Shown here: one piece after another, positions 1-5,866 of the stretch
Position numbering within the stretch: position 1 is the stretch's first letter
Layout of the letters: the number at the start of each line of letters is the position of its first letter
Assembly (NCBI GenBank): GCA_910587895.1
Contig: CAJUOE010000288.1
Location: 1-8,672 of the forward strand
Length of the DNA: 8,672 nt
Source of the DNA: an uncultured Lachnospiraceae bacterium
Lineage (GTDB): Bacteria > Bacillota > Clostridia > Lachnospirales > Lachnospiraceae
Direction: 5' to 3'
The notes under the pieces: model-generated
What the model was told of the DNA's origin: nothing
Databases searched by the model: none
Seen by the model: the letters and a program-made list of their open reading frames with translations, nothing else
Translations under genes and position numbers: made by a program

Positions 1-234
1 AGAGACCATCATGGACTATTCAATCTACGATGCCATCCCCCTGGCGCTTTTATGCCGCTGGCAAGGAAAACATACGAAGGGCTTCCTACCCCAGAAAAAC
101 AGTTTCTGCCACGATACCTTACCGCAGTAAGGAAAGCCGAGTTTGAATTGGGCGGAATTAATCATATCCGTCTATCCCCGGAGTTAGGTGTACTAGAAAT
201 TCTATCCGAGTTTTCTTCAGGCAATATGGCATGA
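1..234 (+). other. Possible 3' end of an unrecognised gene (or degenerate coding remnant)
   Basis: One frame is open from the first base of the window to a TGA at 232-234 and would give the last 77 residues of a protein that begins upstream. The tail reads in part SPELGVLEILSEFSSGNMA. I do not recognise it. An internal ATG at 52 has no convincing ribosome binding site, so if the frame is real it is the C-terminus of a longer protein rather than a small gene. A second frame is also open from base 2 to a TAA at 128-130 and contains DYSIYDAIPLALLCRW, which looks at least as protein-like. Two overlapping open frames, neither recognisable, could mean a frameshifted or decaying gene. No terminator hairpin follows 234. 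Confidence that any of this is translated is low. Confidence 0.25.
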
Positions 235-284
235 AAAAGCTGTGAAAAACTCGAAGTTCCCATATGAATTTTTATAAGCAGTTT

Positions 285-315
285 TTGATATTTTACGTGA
301 AATAAGGATTATAAG
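285..315 (+). promoter_or_regulatory. Candidate sigma-A promoter, distal, for the secreted protein gene
   Basis: TTGATA at 285-290 matches the -35 consensus at five of six positions. TATAAG at 310-315 matches the -10 consensus at five of six. The 19-nt spacer is longer than the ideal 17, so this is a weak or regulated candidate. A transcript from here would carry a leader of roughly 130 nt containing the TAACAAAT/ATTTGTTA inverted repeat. Confidence 0.3.
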
Positions 316-367
316 TAACAAATTAGCGGAACGGTTACATTTTATGATTCGTATTTGTTAGACGAGC

Positions 368-397
368 TTGACGAAATGATTTTTTCCATGTTATCCT
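368..397 (+). promoter_or_regulatory. Candidate sigma-A promoter, proximal, for the secreted protein gene
   Basis: TTGACG at 368-373 (five of six matches to TTGACA) is followed after 18 nt by TATCCT at 392-397 (four of six matches to TATAAT). Transcription would begin near 404, about 50 nt before the chosen start codon. It competes with the distal candidate at 285-315, and the sequence alone does not decide between them. Confidence 0.3.
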
Positions 398-455
398 TAT
401 ATTCCAGAAATTGCTATCTGGACATGAAGCAGGGATGAAAGGATGGAAAAGATTT

Positions 456-3400
456 ATGAAAATGAAAAGAACGGCAAGTTTACTTATGGCAATGCTTTTG
501 ACGCTGCTGACGGGGATATGCGGTTTTTCAGACACGACATATGCCGCTGGCAGGGAAAGCATTGCCATTGCTGCGTCTGCCAGGGAAGAGGGGCTTGGCG
601 GGTATTATTACAAACAGCTTCCGGATGAGGCGAAAGACTTATATCTGGCGATGTATAATATGTACGAACAGGGGATATTGAAGACGGGAACGGGGGATTA
701 CGACCTCGTTGCCAATGGACATGTCACGCAGGAACAGCTTGACGGGTACGCGAATGGAAATATGACGCTGCTGTCTTATATGGGCGCGGCAAGGGATGCT
801 TTTTATGCGGATTATCCGGAGATTTTTTATGTGGATTTTTCACTGCTTACACTGCGCGTCACACAGGCAGCAGGCAAATATTGCGCCTATCTGGGACCGG
901 GGAGGAAAGATAATTATTATACTTATGGCTTCACGGGCAAGGAGGATGTGGAGGCCGCGCTGGCAGAGTATAACGGCAGGATGGATGAGATCTTAAACGG
1001 TGCAAAGGAACTTACCCCGGATGATGGAAAAAGCATGGAGGAGAAGAAGATTAAGTATGTGCATGACGAGATTGTCTGGCATACGTCCTATCGGCTGGAA
1101 AATACCTGTACAAAGGGAAACGGCGGACATATCCGTACCGTTTACGGCGCGCTGGTGAAAGGCGAGAGCCTTTGTGAAGGATATGCCAGGGCAATAAAGG
1201 CAGTGCTGGATAAAATGGGGATTCCCTGTGTTCTGGTGCAGGGAGGTTATCAGAGCAAAGAGGGCAGCCTGGAACCGCATATGTGGAATTATGTACAGGT
1301 TGGCGATGAATGGTACGGACTGGACGCTACGATGGATGACCCCATATCATTGCTTCCCGGTGAAAATGGCGTCGATGGGCTGGAACGGTCAGATTATCTC
1401 ATCGTAGGCGGTGACGTTATGGATAAGAGGCATGTGCCGGACGGCGTCATGTCGGAGGCCAATTTTGAGTTTGCCTATCCCCAAATCGCAGGAAAAGGAC
1501 TGTTGTTTGATGAAATATTTAACAGCAATGGCTTGAAAGTGCAGTACAATGAGGGGGCAATTGAGGGCGGCGTGCAGACCGGAGTCTATAAAGTGAGTTA
1601 CAACGGCATGGGTGCGGAAAAGACGATTGAAAGCGGCAAATATATGCTGATGAAGGAAACAAAGTATTATCCCAATACGAACCGTTGGGAGCATGGAAGG
1701 TGGGCGTATATCCTGCCAGACGTATATATGATGAAAGATACGGCGGAAGAAGCGGAAATAAGCGTTGCCGGCTCTGAGTATGTGGAATTTGCAATTACCA
1801 GCAAAGCGCCGGGCAATTACATTACGGATGAGGGCGGCAGTCTGGAAAACCTGAGTTTTCACGGCGATCCGCTGCTGTTCGATGCGTACACGGAGGTATT
1901 ATTCAACCCCAGCGGTACCTATACGCCGCCGCCCTATGTAAAGAAGGCAACGCCGTCTAACACGGCAAGGGTTATCATCGGTAAGACGCATCACATGACG
2001 GTTCAGTACGATGAAATTTTAAGACTGGCGGAAGGAGCGACGGAAGCAGGAATCCATGTATCAGTCCCCAGGCAGGACAGCACGGCTTTGGAGCATTGCA
2101 AGGTTGAGAATGTTAAATGGAATGGCACGGATACGATGGAATTTGATTTTACCCCGAGTGTAATGTGGCTGGATGATACTGTCAGCTATGTTTTTGAAAC
2201 GACAGGCCTGATCGGTGTTGACAGCGAAAAGGCGCCTAAGAGCATCAGTTACACGGCAGCCTACCAGAAATCAATTTGTGCGTTCCGATCACAGGGTTAT
2301 TATATCAATTTATTTGGCAGACCCCAGCTTCTGGAGAATTCCGACCTTTCTCAGAAGAACCTGGAAGAGTGGAAGACAGAGAGCGGCGAGGGCGTTACTC
2401 CGGATATGGTGACGGGGCTTACGCTTGTAACAACGTCGCCTTCCCATACGGAAACGGATACGATGAATGGTTTGATTGAAAATACTTTTCCGCAGGATAA
2501 CGTGCTGAAGAGTGAGACATACAACATCAGCCTGATAACCTGTAACCAGAACATTGTCTCCCTGGGCGACTCCGTACGGCTGTCCGTTGGATTTCCGAAA
2601 GGTTATGGACCCGATGATGAGGGCGTTACCTTTAAGGCATATCATTTTAAGAAGAATAAATATGGGGAAATCATGTATGTGGAGGAAGTACCCTGTGTGA
2701 TTACGCGCTATGGGCTGGTGATTACCTGCAAATCCTTCAGTCCGTTTGCGATTGTGGCAGTGGAAGATGACGGCAAAAACCAGCAGGTTTCCAAATCTGT
2801 CATCCTCTCGCAGTCTCAGGGCGGCAGGATTACAGGAGCGGAAAGCATTCTTACCCTGAAAGCGGGCGAGAGCAGGACATTGAAGATAGAGGCGGATCAG
2901 GGATACGTGATTGATTCCATCATAGCAGGTGGGAAATACCAGACAATTACAGACAAAAAGTCTATGACCATAAATGCCGCATACAGTGGTTTATCTGACG
3001 GAGATATTATTGAGGCGCAGTTTGTAGCTGAGACTGTCCGCGAGAAAGAGGAGAGCCGGGGAGAATCCGTTGTGACGCCCAGGCCAGTTCCTGCGAAAGT
3101 CAGCCTGAATAAATCATCCCTGGAAGTTGCAGAGAAGAGCAGTTTTGAGATTGTATCCAGGATTACCGGTTCCGCAGAAAACGCAACTTACCAGTGGTAT
3201 AAGGATGGCAAGCTGCTGCCGGGAAGAAGAAATGCAAGCCTGAAGGTGAAGTCTGCTGCCGTGGGAGACTCTGGAAATTACACGGTAGTGGTCACAACGG
3301 CTGCCGGAGCAGCCAGCACGGATGCCAGAAGCGCAGCCTGCCGGGTAAAGGTCAATGCAAAGCAGACGCAGGTTCAAATTCCGAATCTCGCACAGGTAAC

Positions 3401-4019
3401 CGGGCTGAAAACATCTTCTGTTGGCGCAGATAAGGTGGGGCTTAAGTGGAATAAGGTTGTCGGGGCGGACGGATATGAAATATGGCGTTACGAAACCTCC
3501 GGGAAGAAATATGTCAAGGCGGGGACGTCCGTAAAGACTTCTTTCACAGATAAGAAACGCCTGGCTGGAAACGCTTACCGATATAAGGTGAGGGCATACA
3601 AGACGGCAAACGGCAGGACGTATTATGGTAAATGGTCTGCGGAGTTAAAGACATTGACGAAACCGAAGGCTCCGGCGAAGGTATCCCTGGAACGACTCAC
3701 GGAAGGGGCTGTCCTGATATCCTTTAAGCCGGTTAGCGGCGCAAAGTCCTATGAGATATATAAATACAATAAAAAGAATAAGAAGTATAAACTCGCTTAT
3801 CAGGTCAAAGGTAAGAAACTGTATCAGTATAACAGCAGGAAAAAGAAATGGACGTACCTGCGTAAAATCCGCAAGTCATCGGATGGGAAGATAACGGCAA
3901 GGCTGACAGGCATGAACCAGGAAGAGAAGAACCAGAAATATTATATGAAGACGTTCGTGTCGAAGAAGGGATATCCTTCCCAGTATAGCGTTAAGGGCAA
4001 AGTTGTAAAAGTGAAATAG
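456..4019 (+). CDS. Large secreted transglutaminase-like protein with Ig-like and fibronectin III-like domains
   Basis: Predicted secreted protein of 1187 residues. Residues 1-30 form a Sec signal peptide: basic start MKMKRT, a Leu/Met-rich core, and likely cleavage after TYA. Residues about 195-305 are a transglutaminase-like (papain-fold, TGc) domain with Cys240 in SLCEGYARA, His275 in EPHMWNYVQV and Asp290 in YGLDATMDDP, the expected catalytic triad. The middle, about 310-785, is not recognised. Residues about 789-854 resemble the bacterial 'GY' repeat (GGRITG, then DQGYVID). About 879-966 is an Ig-like domain (YQWYKDGKLL, DSGNYTVVV). About 977-1070 is FN3-like (WNKVVGADGYEIWR), and a second FN3-like segment, rich in Lys and Tyr, runs to the end. 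No LPXTG, lipobox or C-terminal membrane helix is present, so it is probably released or held to the wall by charge. ATG 456 is chosen because AAAGGATGG lies 9 nt upstream; ATG 435 and TTG 411 are in-frame alternatives. The family includes cross-linking enzymes and proteases; which reaction applies here is unknown. Confidence 0.88.
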   Translation: MKMKRTASLLMAMLLTLLTGICGFSDTTYAAGRESIAIAASAREEGLGGYYYKQLPDEAKDLYLAMYNMYEQGILKTGTGDYDLVANGHVTQEQLDGYANGNMTLLSYMGAARDAFYADYPEIFYVDFSLLTLRVTQAAGKYCAYLGPGRKDNYYTYGFTGKEDVEAALAEYNGRMDEILNGAKELTPDDGKSMEEKKIKYVHDEIVWHTSYRLENTCTKGNGGHIRTVYGALVKGESLCEGYARAIKAVLDKMGIPCVLVQGGYQSKEGSLEPHMWNYVQVGDEWYGLDATMDDPISLLPGENGVDGLERSDYLIVGGDVMDKRHVPDGVMSEANFEFAYPQIAGKGLLFDEIFNSNGLKVQYNEGAIEGGVQTGVYKVSYNGMGAEKTIESGKYMLMKETKYYPNTNRWEHGRWAYILPDVYMMKDTAEEAEISVAGSEYVEFAITSKAPGNYITDEGGSLENLSFHGDPLLFDAYTEVLFNPSGTYTPPPYVKKATPSNTARVIIGKTHHMTVQYDEILRLAEGATEAGIHVSVPRQDSTALEHCKVENVKWNGTDTMEFDFTPSVMWLDDTVSYVFETTGLIGVDSEKAPKSISYTAAYQKSICAFRSQGYYINLFGRPQLLENSDLSQKNLEEWKTESGEGVTPDMVTGLTLVTTSPSHTETDTMNGLIENTFPQDNVLKSETYNISLITCNQNIVSLGDSVRLSVGFPKGYGPDDEGVTFKAYHFKKNKYGEIMYVEEVPCVITRYGLVITCKSFSPFAIVAVEDDGKNQQVSKSVILSQSQGGRITGAESILTLKAGESRTLKIEADQGYVIDSIIAGGKYQTITDKKSMTINAAYSGLSDGDIIEAQFVAETVREKEESRGESVVTPRPVPAKVSLNKSSLEVAEKSSFEIVSRITGSAENATYQWYKDGKLLPGRRNASLKVKSAAVGDSGNYTVVVTTAAGAASTDARSAACRVKVNAKQTQVQIPNLAQVTGLKTSSVGADKVGLKWNKVVGADGYEIWRYETSGKKYVKAGTSVKTSFTDKKRLAGNAYRYKVRAYKTANGRTYYGKWSAELKTLTKPKAPAKVSLERLTEGAVLISFKPVSGAKSYEIYKYNKKNKKYKLAYQVKGKKLYQYNSRKKKWTYLRKIRKSSDGKITARLTGMNQEEKNQKYYMKTFVSKKGYPSQYSVKGKVVKVK

Positions 4020-4062
4020 GAAACGAAGAAGATTGTAAAGCATATATAGCAGGAGAAATGTG

Positions 4063-4893
4063 ATGTTGAGAATTGGATGCCACCTGTCTTCCTCCCGGGG
4101 TTTTCTCGCCATGGGCAGGGAGGCGGTGAAAATCGGAGCGAATACCTTTCAGTTTTTTACCAGAAATCCCAGAGGAGGCAAGGCAAAGGAACTGGATCTT
4201 GCCGACGTGGAGGCTTATCTGGAATTTGCAGGGGAGCATGGGATTGCGCAGATTCTTGCCCATGCGCCCTATACGCTCAATGCCTGCGCCAAAGACGAAG
4301 GGCTGCGCCGGTTTGCTTATGAAACAATGTGCGATGATTTGCAGAGGCTTTCGCATATTCCCGGGAGCATGTATAATTTTCATCCCGGGAGCCATGTCAA
4401 ACAGGGCGCAGAGACGGGTATTTCCTATATCTCGGATATGCTCAACCGCATCAATGAGCATGGATTTGAAACGCCCATCCTGCTGGAGACGATGGCGGGT
4501 AAGGGTTCCGAGATGGGAAGAAATTTTGAAGAGCTGCGGGCAATCCTGGACAGGGTGGAAGATTCCAGGCGGCTGGGCGTATGCCTGGATACCTGCCACG
4601 TATTTGACGGCGGCTATGATATTGTAGATAATTTGGACGGGGTTCTTGAAGAATTTGACAAGGTTATCGGGCTTGCAAGGCTTAATGCCGTCCATGTCAA
4701 TGACAGCAAAAACCCGCGCGGCAGCCATAAGGACCGCCATGAGAAGATCGGCGAGGGGGAGATTGGCCTGGATGCGTTTGCGCGTATCGTAACGCATCCC
4801 AGTCTCAGGAATCTGCCTTTTTACCTGGAGACGCCGAATGACCTTGAGGGTTACGGAAGGGAGATCGCTTTATTGCGCTCCATGGCAGGATAG
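4063..4893 (+). CDS. nfo: Endonuclease IV (AP endonuclease, Nfo family)
   Basis: A 276-residue class II AP endonuclease, normal length for the family. It cuts the DNA backbone 5' of abasic sites and repairs blocked 3' ends in base-excision repair, in the cytoplasm, using three zinc ions. All nine expected metal ligands are visible: His67 (LAHAPY), His107 (NFHPGSH), Glu142 (LLETMAG), Asp176 and His179 (CLDTCHVF), His211 (VHVNDSK), Asp224 and His226 (DRHEKIGEGEI) and Glu256 (YLETPND). The N-terminus IGCHLSSSRG is also typical. ATG 4063 is preferred over GTG 4060 because AGGAG at 4051-4055 then sits 7 nt away. The gene starts 43 nt after the secreted protein gene with no terminator between them, so read-through is possible, though the functions are unrelated. 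Confidence 0.97.
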   Translation: MLRIGCHLSSSRGFLAMGREAVKIGANTFQFFTRNPRGGKAKELDLADVEAYLEFAGEHGIAQILAHAPYTLNACAKDEGLRRFAYETMCDDLQRLSHIPGSMYNFHPGSHVKQGAETGISYISDMLNRINEHGFETPILLETMAGKGSEMGRNFEELRAILDRVEDSRRLGVCLDTCHVFDGGYDIVDNLDGVLEEFDKVIGLARLNAVHVNDSKNPRGSHKDRHEKIGEGEIGLDAFARIVTHPSLRNLPFYLETPNDLEGYGREIALLRSMAG

Positions 4894-4897
4894 CCGG

Positions 4898-5005
4898 CCT
4901 GATGGCGGCGGGTGTGAAATGGCAGTTGGAAAGCCTGATGGCGGCGGATGTGAGATCGTAGTTGGAAAGCCTGATAGTGGCAGATGTGAAACCGTAGTTG
5001 GAAAA
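4898..5005. repeat. Three tandem copies of a 36-bp repeat between nfo and the HD gene
   Basis: Units lie at 4898-4933, 4934-4969 and 4970-5005, directly abutting. Each starts CCTGAT and ends GTTGGAAA followed by G or A. Units 1 and 2 match at 32 of 36 positions, 2 and 3 at 30, and 1 and 3 at 28 (counted by eye). The period is a multiple of three. In the +1 frame relative to nfo each unit reads as a 12-residue peptide (PDGGGCEMAVGK, then PDGGGCEIVVGK, then PDSGRCETVVGK), and this frame stays open until just after unit 3. The array begins four bases after the nfo stop codon. There are no spacers, so this is not a CRISPR array. Confidence 0.93.
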
Positions 5006-5037
5006 CAGAAAACTTAAAGTTTGCGGGAGGGTCGTGT

Positions 5038-5679
5038 ATGAATGAAACTTATAAGATGTATCTGACGTATGTAAAGGAATATCTGACAGAGCACAGGGGG
5101 ATTGAATCTCCGAATCCGCTGCATCCGTTCCGTTCCCGGTTTCAGCACAGCATCCGTGTGCTCCACTGGTGTGAGCGGCTGGCAAAAGGCCTTGCGGATG
5201 TGGACAGGGAAGCGCTTTATACAGCGGCGATTTTTCATGATATCGGTTATGAACACCGGAACAATGAACACCACGCCGCGCGCAGCGCACTGGCTTTCCG
5301 TGAATATGCCCACAATCAGCAGATGGACAGGGAATTTGCAGAAAAGGTGGAACAGCTTATCGCCTGCCATACGGACAAGAACCGGATGCGGGAGCCGGGT
5401 GCCAGCCTGGAGATGGTGCTGTTGATGGAGGCAGACCTGCTGGATGAAGAGGGCGCGATGGGAATCGTCTGGGACTGCATGACGATGGGGAACGCACATG
5501 CATCCAGCTATGCCAAGGCTTATTATCATATTCTGGAGAGCTCGAATAAGGAAGAGCCGAATCCGATGGTGACAACGCGCGCCCGCGAGTTCTGGGAAGA
5601 GAAAAAGGCGATTGTCGCAAGGTTTACAAGGCTTTTGGAAGATGATCTGATGATTGGCAGTGAGTATTTTGAGATATAA
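5038..5679 (+). CDS. HD-domain metal-dependent phosphohydrolase
   Basis: A 213-residue soluble protein with an HD phosphohydrolase fold. The motif residues are His37 (FQHSIRVLHW), His67-Asp68 (AAIFHDIGYEH), His78/His79 (NNEHHAARSA), His111 (LIACHTDK) and Asp133 (LMEADLLDEEG). The extra histidines between the HD pair and the final Asp are typical of HD proteins able to hold two metals, such as YedJ-like and YqeK-like enzymes. Substrates in this superfamily are phosphate esters, often nucleotides; the specific one cannot be read from sequence. The start at 5038 is supported by GGGAGG at 5025-5030 with 7-nt spacing. It lies 144 nt after nfo, separated by the tandem repeat, with no obvious terminator or strong promoter of its own, so it may share the nfo transcript. 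Confidence 0.88.
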   Translation: MNETYKMYLTYVKEYLTEHRGIESPNPLHPFRSRFQHSIRVLHWCERLAKGLADVDREALYTAAIFHDIGYEHRNNEHHAARSALAFREYAHNQQMDREFAEKVEQLIACHTDKNRMREPGASLEMVLLMEADLLDEEGAMGIVWDCMTMGNAHASSYAKAYYHILESSNKEEPNPMVTTRAREFWEEKKAIVARFTRLLEDDLMIGSEYFEI

Positions 5680-5698
5680 AGATTGTTTGAACATCCAC

Positions 5699-5727
5699 TT
5701 TACTTATCCAAACGTATTTGGTATACT
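5699..5727 (+). promoter_or_regulatory. purA promoter (extended -10, sigma-A type)
   Basis: TATACT at 5722-5727 matches the -10 consensus at five of six positions and is preceded by TGG (5719-5721), giving an extended -10. TTTACT at 5699-5704 is a four-of-six -35 at the ideal 17-nt spacing. Transcription should begin near 5733-5735, giving purA a leader of about 130 nt. This is the best promoter in the window. Confidence 0.65.
5708..5721. promoter_or_regulatory. Palindrome in the purA promoter spacer, candidate operator
   Basis: CCAAACGTATTTGG is an inverted repeat with 5-bp arms (CCAAA and TTTGG) around CGTA. It lies inside the -35/-10 spacer and overlaps the TG of the extended -10, where a bound repressor would block RNA polymerase. 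It does not obviously match the PurR box (which carries CCGAAC), so the regulator is unknown. Confidence 0.35.
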
Positions 5728-5729
5728 TG

Positions 5730-5747
5730 TTGAGGGAAAATCCCCAA
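5730..5747 (+). promoter_or_regulatory. Small stem-loop at the predicted 5' end of the purA transcript
   Basis: TTG (5730-5732) and GGGA (5734-5737) can pair with TCCC (5741-5744) and CAA (5745-5747) around an AAA loop, with A5733 bulged. It lies at or just after the predicted transcription start. No T-run follows, so it is not an intrinsic terminator for the upstream gene. It may simply protect the 5' end of the message, or be chance. Confidence 0.25.
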
Positions 5748-5761
5748 TAAGTTAGGATTAT

Positions 5762-5866
5762 AAGGAGGAAGGCAAATGCGAAGCATTTCTGGAATGCCTT
5801 CCGACGATTTGGCAGGTGACGCGTAGCGACGCGTGCCGTTACATTATTAAAGGAGGAAGGCAAATG
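5762..5866 (+). repeat. Direct repeat of the purA ribosome binding site and start codon, with hairpins between the copies
   Basis: The 17-nt string AAGGAGGAAGGCAAATG occurs exactly at 5762-5778 and again at 5850-5866, where it supplies the real purA start. Between them, hairpin 1 pairs GGAAGGC (5767-5773) with GCCTTCC (5796-5802) and contains an inner stem AAATGC/GCATTT with a GAA loop. Hairpin 2 is ACGCGT-AGCG-ACGCGT (5819-5834), possibly extended by GGC (5811-5813) with GCC (5835-5837). The segment TGCCTTCC (5795-5802) is equally complementary to GGAAGGCA at 5767-5774 and at 5855-5862, the latter overlapping the purA ribosome binding site. Confidence 0.85.
5776..5826 (+). CDS. Putative 16-codon leader ORF upstream of purA
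   Basis: ATG 5776 has a perfect AGGAGG (5763-5768) at 7-nt spacing, identical to that of purA, and reads MRSISGMPSDDLAGDA before TAG at 5824-5826. The stop falls between the two ACGCGT arms of the second hairpin, and the start lies inside the first. The peptide has no run of a single amino acid, so classical attenuation by charged tRNA is not suggested. It may be translated simply because the initiation region is duplicated. Translation would melt the first hairpin and could change access to the purA start 37 nt downstream. The initiation signal is excellent, but function is unproven. Confidence 0.4.
   Translation: MRSISGMPSDDLAGDA

Larger units (their letters stand above)
235..455. other. 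AT-rich intergenic region upstream of the large secreted protein
   Basis: About 220 bp with no credible gene and clearly richer in A+T than the flanking coding DNA. It holds two candidate sigma-A-type promoters reading rightward, an 8-bp inverted repeat with arms TAACAAAT (316-323) and ATTTGTTA (353-360), and the translation start region of the next gene. No intrinsic terminator for the upstream frame was seen. Confidence 0.5.

Noticed and set aside
411..455. TTG 411 or ATG 435 as the start of the secreted protein
   Set aside because: TTG 411 has no ribosome binding site and ATG 435 has AGGG directly abutting it. ATG 456 has a better-spaced site and gives a compact signal peptide. ATG 435 cannot be fully excluded.
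3991..4797. 268-codon minus-strand frame opposite nfo
   Set aside because: It lies fully opposite a gene with all nine endonuclease IV ligands, and has no recognisable domain.
4898..5005. 36-bp repeats as a CRISPR array
   Set aside because: The unit length fits, but the copies abut with no spacers, are diverged from one another, and no cas gene is present.
4805..5290. Minus-strand frame containing a 12-residue repeat (LSN..TSAAIR)
   Set aside because: The peptide repeat is only the antisense reading of the 36-bp DNA repeat, and the rest of the frame is antisense to nfo and the HD gene.
5816..5863. GTG 5816 as the purA start, adding 16 residues
   Set aside because: It has no ribosome binding site and lies within hairpin sequence. 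ATG 5864 has a perfect AGGAGG at 7 nt and gives the family's normal N-terminus.
5680..5863. Purine riboswitch upstream of purA
   Set aside because: The three-way junction and conserved core of purine riboswitches were not found; the structure consists of two separate hairpins.
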